A stretch of 64,000 bases of DNA, from NCBI RefSeq assembly GCF_047237965.1, contig NZ_JBDFLX010000001.1, positions 2,294,001 through 2,358,000 of the forward strand, in the 5' to 3' direction. Origin of the DNA: Noviherbaspirillum_A sp047237965. Lineage in GTDB: Bacteria; Pseudomonadota; Gammaproteobacteria; Burkholderiales; Burkholderiaceae_D. Under the pieces are notes generated by a model. That model did no database searches. It was not told the DNA's origin and saw only the letters and a program-made list of their open reading frames with translations. Made by a program: the position numbers and the translations under genes. Positions 47,101 through 55,396 of the stretch are shown in pieces (the stretch's first letter is position 1; each line of letters starts with the position of its first letter).

Positions 47101-47592
47101 TTGGAACTGGCGCAGCGTTCTATCTTTAACAATCCTGGTAGTCTCGACAACCGTACAATACATGCCGGCGATGACACCATGATCATCATGGAGAGGGGAA
47201 CAGGAAAATGTGAACCACCCCTGCTCGGAGTTTCCGGCACGCTCAACGACGAGAGGTAAGTCCTCGAAATAGCGCGATTCACCTTGGAGAGCCGAATCAA
47301 CGATGGGACTGAGCTCAGTCCAAATCTCGGGCCAGATGTCTTGGAATCGGGCGCCGAGCGCATGCGGATGCTTGCTTCCCAGGATTTCTGCATACGCGTC
47401 GTTATAGAGAAACCCTAACTCCGGCCCCCATGCCACGCACATCGGAAACTTCGAGGTGAGGATTAGTCTGACGACAGACTGCAACGACAACGGCCAAGAG
47501 TTTGGATGGCCAAGTACGGAATTTGACCAATCTGTCTTGCGTGAAAGAGCTGCAACTTTGCTGCTACCTAGAAAATTCCATGCCATATCCAC
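44164..47592 (-). CDS. Hybrid sensor histidine kinase (PAS-GAF-PAS-PAS-GAF-HK-REC)
   Basis: This 1142-residue cytoplasmic hybrid kinase lacks membrane helices. In order it has a PAS domain (about 30-150), GAF (about 165-320), PAS (about 330-430), PAS (about 445-570), GAF (about 590-745), HisKA with AMLAHELRNPLAP, HATPase motifs NLLTNAAKF, DNGSGI and GLGIGL, and a C-terminal receiver (VVDDNVDAANA, phospho-Asp in ILDIGLPDMTG, FVKPVD). The ligand is not predictable. It is divergent from the diguanylate cyclase gene, suggesting a shared signalling pathway. Confidence 0.93.
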   Translation of the reverse strand: MDMAWNFLGSSKVAALSRKTDWSNSVLGHPNSWPLSLQSVVRLILTSKFPMCVAWGPELGFLYNDAYAEILGSKHPHALGARFQDIWPEIWTELSPIVDSALQGESRYFEDLPLVVERAGNSEQGWFTFSCSPLHDDHGVIAGMYCTVVETTRIVKDRTLRQFQLNLADTLHPLTTSDEVVATAVEMLGNHLSASGCWYAEIDDAAGIFHTQCGWFEPSAPVLPQSGKIDAFSPALLTTLRTGKAFVSNDLTTDPRTRDFADRYLALGIRSILIMPILKDKRLLFNINVIKREAYLWAAEDIQAAKDVVDRTWVAMDNAITRQRLQTERDQSDYILNQMGEGFILIEHDGRIANLNAEGVRILQRPAVDVVGKSFTEIWNDDIGYKVAAACKEVADTGTATIFEINHQVCQPNESWLEMRISLLKAVGLVIFFRDVTAQKRSTLALRQSEEHLSALFEQTSAGIAERDLQGRLIRVNERLCEILGRPREAVLGVNIHDLTHPDDLPRSEAAFKKLLKDGQPFEIEKRYLQPDGRPVWVSTTVSLIRKVEGRPNSVLAIIADITKRKLTEQALQDETRILELLNQSGQALAETLDLNTLLQTVTDTGRALTGAEFGAFFYNGKDASGDAYLLYTLSGAPREAFERFGHPRATALFKPTFVGEPAIRSDDITKDPRYGKMAPHFGMPKGHLPVRSYLAAPVVSRSGEVIGGLFFGHSQVGVFTERSERLITGLAAQGAMAIDNARLYDLAQKAAEERQALLTSERAARAEAERLNRSKDEFLAMLAHELRNPLAPVSAATAVLRMAGNDPAKVRQVSEIISRQIGHFTHLIDDLMDVSRVTRGLIRLEVEPLDIKTIVHAAVEQVRPVIEARKHTLTTRIDADHTVVNGDRTRLVQVAANLLTNAAKFTPPHGEITLRVQADDSDAKIIVSDNGSGIDEALLPHVFDLFTQGKRGLDRGQGGLGIGLALVKAIVTLHEGEVQAVSGGPGKGSTFKVSIPLLHQAGVPCQEAESGPAESGHLSILVVDDNVDAANAIAILLMAVGHQVRVAPTAHDTLNKTNLHEFDVFILDIGLPDMTGYELVKALRRQPGLGNKTYIALTGYGQPQDRQLSKDAGFAHHFVKPVDNHELFKMLSDVESKNPRT

Positions 47593-47878
47593 ATTGATAC
47601 TGCCTAGAAAGTTAAGCTTACAAGAAAACTTGCCATTCTATGGCACATACCCACGTGGCTGTATTTCTTGATGCTAACCAACTTGATGATTGTCATCAAT
47701 GGGACAGGTTGAACAGCTCAGATTTTGCGTCGAATTTTAACAAGTAGTTACACAAAATGGTGGCATGAACAGGTAAATTGACGTTAGCCATCTTTGCAGT
47801 CAGGACCCTCATCCCTAATGCTGTGGCAAGCCATGCAGTATAGTTTCGCTAACGTTACCAACGCTAAGCGTAATTCCG
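47593..47878. promoter_or_regulatory. Divergent intergenic region between kinase and cyclase
   Basis: This is 286 bp between two divergent signalling genes. TATAGT at 47839-47844 is a possible -10 box for the cyclase. No clear operator is recognised. Confidence 0.35.
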
Positions 47879-49543
47879 ATGTCACTATGCGACTCTGAGG
47901 ACGGGTTTCCTCAAGATTCACTCCTCACCCTTGCTTTCCATACTTCGCCGATCGGGAAGGCCTTGTTCACGTTGGCTGGTACTTGGCTGTACGCTAACGA
48001 AGCCTTTCTGAAGCTTTTAGGCCTTTCGAAAGAAAAGCTTTCGGGCATGAGCCTCCAGCAAATCTTGCGAGGCAATGCTTCGGATGTCAACTTGCTGCAA
48101 GAGGTATCAACAAGCCTTCAGACATCATGCCGCATCGGAGCGCTGCATATCAGGGAAGACCGAGCGGCAGTGTGGGTCGACGTACTTGTCACGCTAGCAC
48201 GCGACAGCGGCGGCACTCCCACTTCCCTTGTTGTTGAGGTAATCCATACCACAGAGGAAACGGACCGGCGGTCGTACCAAGATCTCTTCTTTAACTTATC
48301 GCCGGAGCTACTCGCCATCGCGGACCGGCGCGGCTTCTTTGTGGAAGTATCGCCTGCTTGGACAGATTTACTCGGATGGAGCCGTTCAGAACTGACGTCC
48401 ATACAGTACATCGAGTTCGTCCACCCTGACGACAGGCTAAGAACACTCGCGGAAGCGAAGAACCTCCATGAACACAATTCTATTATTGGATTCCGCAACC
48501 GCTATCGGCACAAAGATGGACGCTATCGCTGGCTAGAGTGGGGCGTTCCGAAACTCCTGGATGATCACAGTTTTTGCATCGCGCGGGATGTGACTCATGG
48601 GGTGGAAGCGGAAGCAGCGCGTACGCTGCAAGAAGACAAGATTCGGCTTCTGATTGAGAACGGTAGCGATGCCTTCATCGGAATGAGCCAGGATGGCAAA
48701 ATCACCGAATGGAATCGTCAAGCGGAATACATGCTGGGGTGGACAGCACAAGAAGCGCTTGGCGCAGAAATGTCGACCTTGATTGCCCCGGTACGTTACC
48801 GAGCGCAGCACGACCAAGGTATTTCCCGGTTCCTCACTACAGGAAAGGCACATATCGTCAACAAGCGCGTTGAGCTACCTGTCCTGACAAAAAGCGGGAG
48901 TGAACTGCTCGTCGAGATGACGGTAGGTGCCATTAAGCATGGTGATGGTTATTACTTCGCCACCTTCATGCGCGACATTTCCCATCAAAAGGCAGTGGAG
49001 GCACAGCTTCATTATCAGGCGACAAGGGATTTCCTGACTGCCCTGCCCAATCGCTATGAATTCATGAGCCGTTTGGAAGCCGCCATCTGCCGTGAGGCCA
49101 GAACAGGGAAAGACCAGCATGTGGTACTGCTGTTTATCGATCTGGACGGCTTCAAAGAGGTGAACGATCGGCTGGGACATAATGCCGGTGACGAAGTGCT
49201 ACGTACATTTGCGCAAAGGCTGCAGCATCTTGTGCGCGATGGAATTGACACGGTCGCGCGTCTCGCCGGCGATGAGTTCGTGATTCTTTTGGAAGACGTG
49301 TCATTTGAAAGGGCTGAGCAGGTAGCTCGGGCCGCGTTATCCGCCGGCTCGGATGAGTTTCTAGCGGTACAAGGGGAATGCGCGTTAAGTGCGTCCATTG
49401 GTGTGGTATTTCACACGCTTTCGGAAACTGGGGAACAGCTTCTGTCGCGAGCCGACGCAGTCATGTATGCGTCTAAGAAAGCAGGGAAGAACAGAGCCAT
49501 TCTCGATTCTGGGGACCGCAAGCTGGAATTGTCCAGAGTGTAG
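47879..49543 (+). CDS. PAS-PAS-PAS-GGDEF diguanylate cyclase
   Basis: This 554-residue soluble protein makes c-di-GMP. Three PAS domains (about 10-120, 130-250 and 255-375, with FVEVSPAWTDLLGWSR and ITEWNRQAEYMLGWTAQEA) precede a GGDEF domain. The active-site loop is ARLAGDEFVILLED: AGDEF, an accepted functional variant. No EAL domain follows. It is divergent from the hybrid kinase gene. Confidence 0.93.
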   Translation: MSLCDSEDGFPQDSLLTLAFHTSPIGKALFTLAGTWLYANEAFLKLLGLSKEKLSGMSLQQILRGNASDVNLLQEVSTSLQTSCRIGALHIREDRAAVWVDVLVTLARDSGGTPTSLVVEVIHTTEETDRRSYQDLFFNLSPELLAIADRRGFFVEVSPAWTDLLGWSRSELTSIQYIEFVHPDDRLRTLAEAKNLHEHNSIIGFRNRYRHKDGRYRWLEWGVPKLLDDHSFCIARDVTHGVEAEAARTLQEDKIRLLIENGSDAFIGMSQDGKITEWNRQAEYMLGWTAQEALGAEMSTLIAPVRYRAQHDQGISRFLTTGKAHIVNKRVELPVLTKSGSELLVEMTVGAIKHGDGYYFATFMRDISHQKAVEAQLHYQATRDFLTALPNRYEFMSRLEAAICREARTGKDQHVVLLFIDLDGFKEVNDRLGHNAGDEVLRTFAQRLQHLVRDGIDTVARLAGDEFVILLEDVSFERAEQVARAALSAGSDEFLAVQGECALSASIGVVFHTLSETGEQLLSRADAVMYASKKAGKNRAILDSGDRKLELSRV

Positions 49544-49636
49544 ACCAGGAATCCAACGCCAAATGGCAGGTTACTGCGCTTAACCGACTGTAGCGTCTTA
49601 TGCAGTCGGTGCCCGCTTTTCGCCCTGAGTCACTCG

Positions 49637-50931
49637 TCAAGCGGTATTTACGGTTTCAGCAGTTGAGACGACCAACGGAGACGCGTGCTTTTTCAGTGCA
49701 TCAAGGTATATCGTTTCGTCGTATGGCTTGCGCGTCTTCCAGGTCTTCTAGGCTTTGTAGAGAATCCTGATCCACTTGAACGCCAACGCACGAACGGCCA
49801 CGCCATGGGAGCATCCTTTTTTGCGCTGTTGCCAGTAAAAATCGCCGGCCCAGGACGAGCGTGAGATAGTTGATCCAGCCCATTCCACAAAGGTTTGTCT
49901 CAGGAACGTCGAGCAGGCGATGCGCCAATGTACCCAGCATCGGTTTCCACTGCGCTCGACGACCGGTGCGATGCCGGCATACCGCTGCACTTCAGAAGCA
50001 CTGGCAAATCGATCACGGTCTTCACCGAAGGCCACTGCCAGGCGTGGCGTCTGGATCTGCCCGGCTCCGGGGAAGGAGGTGAACAACCAGTAATCTGGCA
50101 GGGTGCGTGATATCGCATCGATTTCTTCATCATACCGTTCGCTCGCTTTGATGAGCACCCGTAGCTGGGCCACTAACGTTTCAACGACCATCTGTGCAGG
50201 CCGGATCACAGCCTGATCCTCCGTTAGTGGTCTGGCCGAACGAATGCTCTCGATGCGTGCTGTGACGACATGCGGACGTCGACAGTTATGTTCATGGAAG
50301 AACGATTCGAGCGTAGTGACTCGTGCACGTCGGACTTGCGCCAATGTAGGCCACCGATCCAGGAAGTCACAGAACATCCTGGTATTGCGGTGTTCGAACC
50401 AGTCCAGCGCCTGCGGATAGTAAAGCTTAAGGGTGCTGACCAAGCGATTGCTAGTACGCGTGATACTGTTGATCAGCTGGCGCCGCTCCTCGACCAGCGA
50501 AGCAAGCATGCGCATGGCTGGGCTTTGAGGCTTGAGTGGTTGCAAGCGTTCCGGATGGCGCCGAAGCAAGTCCAGTGAAGCATGGGCATCGGATGGGTCA
50601 TCCTTGGCGCTACTGGGAACAAAGGCCTTGCGGTAACCCGCCAGCGTTGCTGCATGAACCGGGAAGAGGACCAGGAATTCGTACCGTTGTAATGCGTAGA
50701 CCAGTGGGCCTTGGCCGTCTCCAGGCAAATGGCGATCGGGCCACCAAAGCGTTCATGCAAGCCCTGAGCCCATTTCTCGATCGCTTGAGGCTTGTGTTCT
50801 ATAACACCAAATTCCACAGCGGTGGAACCTGCCCCCTGCAGGCAGAAATCATGTTTGCGGTCAGCCCAATCGATGCCGATATAGGCGGTAAAAAGTGCAG
50901 TTGTAGCTGAAGCCATGGTCGCCTCCATCAC
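49637..50931 (-). pseudogene. IS110-family transposase, broken
   Basis: A DEDD transposase of the IS110 family starts at 50931 with YIGIDWADRKHD and the second acidic site ICLETAK. The frame is then lost by a one-base deletion near 50708 and resumes in another frame (GPLVYALQRYEF, KDDPSDAHASLDLL, serine-region GSGRTP-like part absent). A second lesion is an in-frame TAG at 49748-49750: beyond it the family C-terminus continues (TRKPYDETIYLDALKKHASP) to a stop at 49637. Two lesions mean it is inactive. Confidence 0.85.
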
Positions 50932-51204
50932 AGTGAAGATGCAATGGCAGGCATGCGTGCATGGGTTCTGCGAAGCAAATATAGGAAGCTAGTAAGTAAC
51001 ATGCCCTGAGTGTTCGTTAGTGAACCCAAGCGCACCGACAGGCCCGAAGCAAAAGCGGAAAGCATCGAATGCTCTGGCCGAATATTCGTGACCTGCCGGT
51101 GCATGTCCTGCCGCCACTGGTGACAACTTGCCAGCCGCAGCCAGTATTACGGACAGCAGAACGGAATGCCATCTTGCCAAACAGCATGTTATTAAGATCG
51201 CATT

Positions 51205-51235
51205 CCGTACTGGTTTGCCGCGCAAACCAGTACGG
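51205..51235. repeat. 14-bp perfect inverted repeat with 3-base loop
   Basis: Arms CCGTACTGGTTTGC and GCAAACCAGTACGG enclose CGC. It lies 83 bp beyond the integrase stop on the minus strand. It has no T-tract, so it may be a recombination or binding site rather than a terminator. The rest of 50932-51204 shows no gene. Confidence 0.7.
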
Positions 51236-51273
51236 GCAAACTCGTCGAGAAACAGCGTTGAGTAACTATATTT

Positions 51274-51312
51274 GGCCGGTAAGCGCCCTGCTACCTGCGC
51301 CGCTTACCGGCC
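51274..51312. repeat. 12-bp inverted repeat directly after the integrase gene
   Basis: Arms GGCCGGTAAGCG and CGCTTACCGGCC enclose a 15-base loop and begin 6 bases after the integrase stop. On the minus strand it is followed by AAATATAG, only a weak terminator context. Confidence 0.65.
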
Positions 51313-51317
51313 GGGTG

Positions 51318-51944
51318 CTATACCTCCGTCTGCTCAGCTATTTCAAGCGCATCGTCAACCTCAATGCCAAGGTAACGAACCGTGCTCTCCAGTTTCGTGT
51401 GCCCCAGAAGAAGTTGGACAGCTCGAAGGTTCCTTGTCCGCCGGTAGATCAAAGTTGCCTTCGTCCGACGCATGGTGCGGGTGCCATAAGCTGATGCATC
51501 CAAACAAATTGATTCTACCCAGCGAACCACAATGCGCGCGTACTGCCGGGTGGATAAATGCGGTGACTTGGCGACCCTGCTCGGGAAAAGATACTGGCTA
51601 GAAGCGAGATGCGCTTTGTCGATCCAAGCCGCGACTGACTGCCGAGTCTGCTCGGTGATCTCGAACTGCACTGGCCGGTGCGTCTTGTGCTGCATGACCA
51701 TGGCGCGCGGCAGGACCGCGTTGCCTTGCGCGACATCCAAAACGCGAAGGCTTACCAAGTCACAGCCACGCAGCTTGCTATCAATGGCGAGATTGAACAG
51801 CGCCAGGTCACGAGCCATTCCGGCGAGTTGCAGCCTTATTCGGATCGCCCAGATCTCTTTGAGTTTCAATGGCGCTTTTTGGCCAACGAGCCTGCCTTTG
51901 TTCCAAGGAACCGACGTCTTGGGAGTCTGAGGATGAGAGTTCAT
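51318..51944 (-). CDS. Short tyrosine recombinase/integrase
   Basis: This is a 208-residue phage-integrase-family protein made almost only of the catalytic domain. Visible active-site residues are Arg in SKLRGCDLVSL, the MRRTKATLIYRRT motif, His in LLLGHTKLESTVRYLG and the final Tyr of that motif. The His usually placed before MRR is Arg here (GTRTMRRTK). ATG 51944 has AAGGAG 6 bases upstream. Compact integrases of this type are widespread in Burkholderiales mobile regions. Strong palindromes lie just downstream. Confidence 0.88.
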   Translation of the reverse strand: MNSHPQTPKTSVPWNKGRLVGQKAPLKLKEIWAIRIRLQLAGMARDLALFNLAIDSKLRGCDLVSLRVLDVAQGNAVLPRAMVMQHKTHRPVQFEITEQTRQSVAAWIDKAHLASSQYLFPSRVAKSPHLSTRQYARIVVRWVESICLDASAYGTRTMRRTKATLIYRRTRNLRAVQLLLGHTKLESTVRYLGIEVDDALEIAEQTEV

Positions 51945-52259
51945 GAGAGTCTCCTTCAATGAACGGACTCTCATTGTGGTTAGGCAAACGGGCACTCAAC
52001 GACCCGTTGCTGCCATCCGGTGGCGTTCTTTATTTGTCCGGTACGCACGCAAAAGCAGACGGCGAAGTTATCTCGGCCGCTTTCCGACTCAGTTATGGAC
52101 TAACCGGCTCGCGCGGCGGGAGTTGTTGCTTGGGCGCCGGTCGTTGGAACAAAAGCAAAGCGTTTCTGTTTTCCATGATGGGAAAGGGAGCCGTCTGCCT
52201 CCTTTTTTGACAAGAACGCAGTCAGGCACTCGGTGGCGCTTTCGAGCGGCTACGGCCCC
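51945..52259. other. Intergenic region, nothing recognised
   Basis: This is 315 bp upstream of the integrase and downstream of the stress-protein gene. Only short, unlikely ORFs are present; it should hold the integrase promoter, but none can be named. Confidence 0.3.
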
Positions 52260-52772
52260 CTACTCGGAGAGGGCAGCCCACAGTAGCATCAGTCCCGCCC
52301 CGAATCCGACCGGTACGGCAAACCGCTCAAGCAGCGTTCCCCGTTCCCTGGCAATGACTTCAACTGGGATATCGGACCGGGCAATGACCCTGTTGATCAT
52401 CGACCCTTCGATAAACCGGACCAATGCATTTTTTCGTGCCGTTCCCATGACGATTCGGTCGCAGTGCAATGTCTCGGCACAAGCCACGATGGATTCGATG
52501 ACATCCCCTTTGCTGATGTGCACCGAGTGCGGTAGGCTCGCCCCGCCAAGCAAGGCAACTGCCGCTGCGAGAGCCTTGCCGGCGCATTCCGCCTGGTATG
52601 CATGAACATCCTGGTGCCGTGCATAACGCGTTACGTCATTGGGCAAGCGCGGCTGCACGTTAACCAAATGCACATGCATCGGCTCGGTATGCTGCTTACT
52701 CTCCTGAATGACGTATTTCACGCCTTCCAGCGCACAACTGGAACCATCAACAGGAATCAGGATTTTCAACAT
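52260..52772 (-). CDS. Universal stress protein with C-terminal membrane helix
   Basis: This is a 170-residue UspA-family protein (MLKILIPVDGSSCALEGVKY; CDRIVMGTARKNALVRF; GSMINRVIARSDIPVEVI). The G-2x-G-9x-G(S/T) ATP-binding motif is incomplete, so it may not bind ATP. The unusual C-terminal VGFGAGLMLLWAAL is a likely membrane anchor. Its start overlaps the TerC gene by 26 bp, so both are made from the same riboswitch-controlled transcript. Confidence 0.9.
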   Translation of the reverse strand: MLKILIPVDGSSCALEGVKYVIQESKQHTEPMHVHLVNVQPRLPNDVTRYARHQDVHAYQAECAGKALAAAVALLGGASLPHSVHISKGDVIESIVACAETLHCDRIVMGTARKNALVRFIEGSMINRVIARSDIPVEVIARERGTLLERFAVPVGFGAGLMLLWAALSE

Positions 52773-53529
52773 GTCGATCTCCTTTAGACCTATGAAACTC
52801 CAGGCGTTTTTCCGAGTGGTTATCGTTGCGGGATGACTTTGCAGGATGGCCGGTTTTCAACCACGTCCTCCCGATCAGCCCGCTGATCAAGACTCCGCAA
52901 ATCAGCAGTGCGTAAAACACCCAGACGATGAAATTGTTTTGCCCAATGGCGTCCTTGACCACGGGCTCGTGAGTGATCATTTTGGCGGCAGTCCAGACCA
53001 GGACCGTGGCGCCGACATAAATAATGATGGGATAACGGTCTGCCCACTTGAGGATGAGCGTGCTGCCGAGAACCATGATGGGAACGCTGATCAAGAGTCC
53101 GACCGTCACCAGTAAAAATTCCCCCTGCGCCGCTCCCGCCACGCCCAGCATGTTATCTATACCCATCACCGCATCGGCGATGACGATGGTGCGGATAGCC
53201 GTCCATGGTCCGACGTTCGCCGACGACGCATGCGCCGCAGTTTTTGTCGACGGATTCGGAGCGAGCAACCTGTGAGCGATCCAGATTAAAAGCATGCCCC
53301 CTGCCAGCAACAATCCTGGAATACGGAGTAGCCAGACGATAGCCAGGGTCATGCCGATGCGCACTACCACCGCGGCCGCCGTACCGGCAATGATCGTTAC
53401 ACGCTGCAGATGCCGCGGCAAGTTGCGGGCGGCCAGAGCGATGACAATGGCATTGTCGCCGGCCAGCACCAGATCAATGATGATAATAGCGAGAAGCGCA
53501 GAAAAGAATTCCGCCGAGAGTATGTCCAT
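52747..53529 (-). CDS. TerC-family membrane protein, likely Mn2+ exporter
   Basis: This is a 260-residue polytopic protein of the TerC/YjbE-YkoY family. Signature acidic membrane motifs are LVLAGDNAIVIALAARNL near the N-terminus and IADAVMGIDNMLGVAGAA in the middle. Several TerC proteins export manganese (for example Alx and the Bacillus MeeY/MeeF). The start ATG 53529 has TGGAGG upstream. Expression appears to be controlled by a Mn2+ riboswitch in the leader, which supports the manganese role. The C-terminal basic tail overlaps the Usp gene. Confidence 0.92.
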   Translation of the reverse strand: MDILSAEFFSALLAIIIIDLVLAGDNAIVIALAARNLPRHLQRVTIIAGTAAAVVVRIGMTLAIVWLLRIPGLLLAGGMLLIWIAHRLLAPNPSTKTAAHASSANVGPWTAIRTIVIADAVMGIDNMLGVAGAAQGEFLLVTVGLLISVPIMVLGSTLILKWADRYPIIIYVGATVLVWTAAKMITHEPVVKDAIGQNNFIVWVFYALLICGVLISGLIGRTWLKTGHPAKSSRNDNHSEKRLEFHRSKGDRHVENPDSC

Positions 53530-53610
53530 GAAAGAAAGCCTCCAGCGACATGTTTGGCCCGACATCGGCTCGATCAATTGAGCGGATGGATCTTCGGCCA
53601 TGTTTTGAGC

Positions 53611-53722
53611 AAAAAACCTTTACCAGGGCCGGTAAAGGTCTCGCCGCAACGTCGTCGTTGTCTGCAGGCCGGGGAGGATTCCCGTATTGACGGCTTGTGC
53701 AGTAAGGCTACTCCCCTTTTTA
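53611..53722 (-). promoter_or_regulatory. yybP-ykoY (Mn2+) riboswitch with terminator
   Basis: Read on the minus strand, the leader has AAAAAGGGGAGTAGCC, then GCCGTCAATACGGG, then GCGGCGAGACC, all hallmarks of the yybP-ykoY aptamer. It runs directly into an intrinsic terminator ACCTTTACC/GGTAAAGGT (9-bp stem, loop GGCCCT) followed by TTTTTT at 53611-53616. The closing strand of the aptamer overlaps the terminator stem, so Mn2+ binding probably prevents termination and turns on terC-usp. The start codon lies about 82 bp further on. Confidence 0.88.
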
Positions 53723-54083
53723 GGGACACTACTGAAAATTTAAATTAGGCCGAAATGGCAGGGATGTCAACAACCGAATGCGGCATGTCCGAGATTACCG
53801 CATTGGCAACTTCCTGAACCGATTGTTAAGTGGACGCTTCTTGAAAGCGGGACCGGCAACTCTGGACAGTAAAGCAGACCGGTACTGCTGACCAGTCGAC
53901 TGGCCGCTTGTGGCCGACACCTACCTATCGTGACTAGCAGCTCACGGCCTTAAACTATCCTTTCTTTTATATCGTAGACAGGCACCTTAGGGCTGCATGG
54001 CAGCCCTAAGGGCTGGGAAACCTCGTTTAAAACGAAATGTAGAGTTGGCTACTTGCAAAAAACGTTTTTCAAGACCTCCACCG
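53723..54083. other. Intergenic region between riboswitch and XRE gene
   Basis: No gene is supported. The part just after the riboswitch should hold the terC promoter. A copy of the dispersed motif (GCAGACCGGTACTGCTGACC) lies at about 53870-53889, and a short self-complementary GGCTGCATGGCAGCC sits at 53992-54006. Confidence 0.4.
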
Positions 54084-54329
54084 TCAAAGGCCTGCCGCTT
54101 CCAAAATGCTTGTAGCTTTACTATCAAGCGCCTCAGCGATGCGGATCAAGTTTAAAATTGAAAGGTTATTCTCCCCCCTTTCAATTTTCCCCATGTTGCT
54201 CCGCTCAACTCCCGAGATTGCTGCGAGAGCTTCCTGAGACATCCCGATTTCTTTTCTTTTTTGCCGAATTGCCAATCCCAGCCGGGTTAGCTTTTTATCA
54301 GCATCGACCTTTGATGAGAGCCTTGGCAT
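54084..54329 (-). CDS. XRE-family HTH regulator
   Basis: This is an 81-residue protein that is essentially one Cro/C1-type helix-turn-helix: LGLAIRQKRKEIGMSQEALA, then SGVERSNMGKIERGENN and LNLIRIAEALD. It is probably a repressor acting on its own promoter and on the divergent gene at 54661. A CATAG/CTATG inverted repeat lies just before its start. Confidence 0.9.
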   Translation of the reverse strand: MPRLSSKVDADKKLTRLGLAIRQKRKEIGMSQEALAAISGVERSNMGKIERGENNLSILNLIRIAEALDSKATSILEAAGL

Positions 54330-54334
54330 AACGA

Positions 54335-54349
54335 CATAGTCGCGCTATG
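54335..54349. promoter_or_regulatory. Small palindrome at the XRE gene start
   Basis: CATAG and CTATG flank TCGCG, beginning 6 bases upstream of the XRE start codon, a common place for autoregulatory binding. The remaining 54350-54630 stretch is AT-rich, with no gene seen. Confidence 0.4.
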
Positions 54350-54660
54350 ATGCTTTTAATGCCACGTGATCGAATACCCATTTTTCTTCCTTGCTTCTTC
54401 GGCATGCTTCAGATGCCGAATTACGTTTCTCTTACTCAATTAGCTTCGAAGCGCTATCGAGTTTTCCTTAACCTTCCCTAAAGAAATAATTAGTGGTGCC
54501 GCCAATGTGTCCAGCGTACTGAATTCTTTCTATTATTGAATAATCACACAGATATTCAGCGACCTTAAAATTGGACTAAATTTAGGTTACCTTTCGATTT
54601 TTCAAAATTTAATTTGCTAAAAGCGAAAACTTGAATTTGCAGCAGTGCAGGAGAAATTTA

Positions 54661-55308
54661 ATGAACAACGCAATTGACTATTTCTTACGTACAGAAAATA
54701 CCGTACGTATGCTTTTGGCTGAAAATGAAACCTGTAAAACCAAAGTTAGACTAATACAAGAAAATATAATGGTTAACAGTGCCTTATCTGAATCGCTGGT
54801 TTCATCTAAATCATTTATTGATTGGTGGGTGAAAAACAAAAATGAGAAGGACGTTACTTTCGAGGCACACAAAAGATATTCACTAGAGGCATTTGCCAGT
54901 AGCCTGCTAGCGGGTACTGTACTGCAAATCGCGGCTCGAGCGATTGAGCTTTACTCGGAAAACACCACGGTTCCAAATGAGTGGGGAAAAATAGTCAGAA
55001 GGAGTTTTCCTATACCTAAATTTTTCATTGGCAGAACTGTACACACAGTGCCTGTCGGGTTAGTAATTTACTCTGGTCGGGACCAGTATCTTAAGACCTA
55101 TTCCGGTCGAGTCATTGAGGCAATAAATCAGGAGGTGTTTGCCCGGCTTGCCAACTTCAGCAGACGACTAGAATTCCAAAATTTCGTCGAACGAAGTTCG
55201 GGCTTTTATAGCATGCATGCAGAATACCTAGCCTCAAATGTTTTAGACATCCTTTGCTGGAATAGTTACGATCAATATATTGAAGATATGCAGCAGGCTT
55301 TACTTTAA
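54661..55308 (+). CDS. Hypothetical protein, AT-rich, unrecognised
   Basis: This is a 215-residue protein of no family I recognise. ATG 54661 is used because CAGGAG lies about 8 bases upstream, better than the in-frame TTG start 30 bases earlier. It looks soluble, mostly alpha-helical at the N-terminus (AIDYFLRTENTVRMLLAENE) with a beta-rich middle around IPKFFIGRTVHTVPVGLVIY. Base composition is far more AT-rich than the core genome, which points to horizontal origin. It is divergent from the XRE gene and 88 bp upstream of the MbcA-like gene. Confidence 0.6.
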   Translation: MNNAIDYFLRTENTVRMLLAENETCKTKVRLIQENIMVNSALSESLVSSKSFIDWWVKNKNEKDVTFEAHKRYSLEAFASSLLAGTVLQIAARAIELYSENTTVPNEWGKIVRRSFPIPKFFIGRTVHTVPVGLVIYSGRDQYLKTYSGRVIEAINQEVFARLANFSRRLEFQNFVERSSGFYSMHAEYLASNVLDILCWNSYDQYIEDMQQALL

Positions 55309-55396
55309 TCATACTTTCCCGTTTATACGACCGGTTCACATCGAGAAACCATAGCAAGTAATCCTCAGCAAATTTGCCAAACATTAAAGGCGCTGT

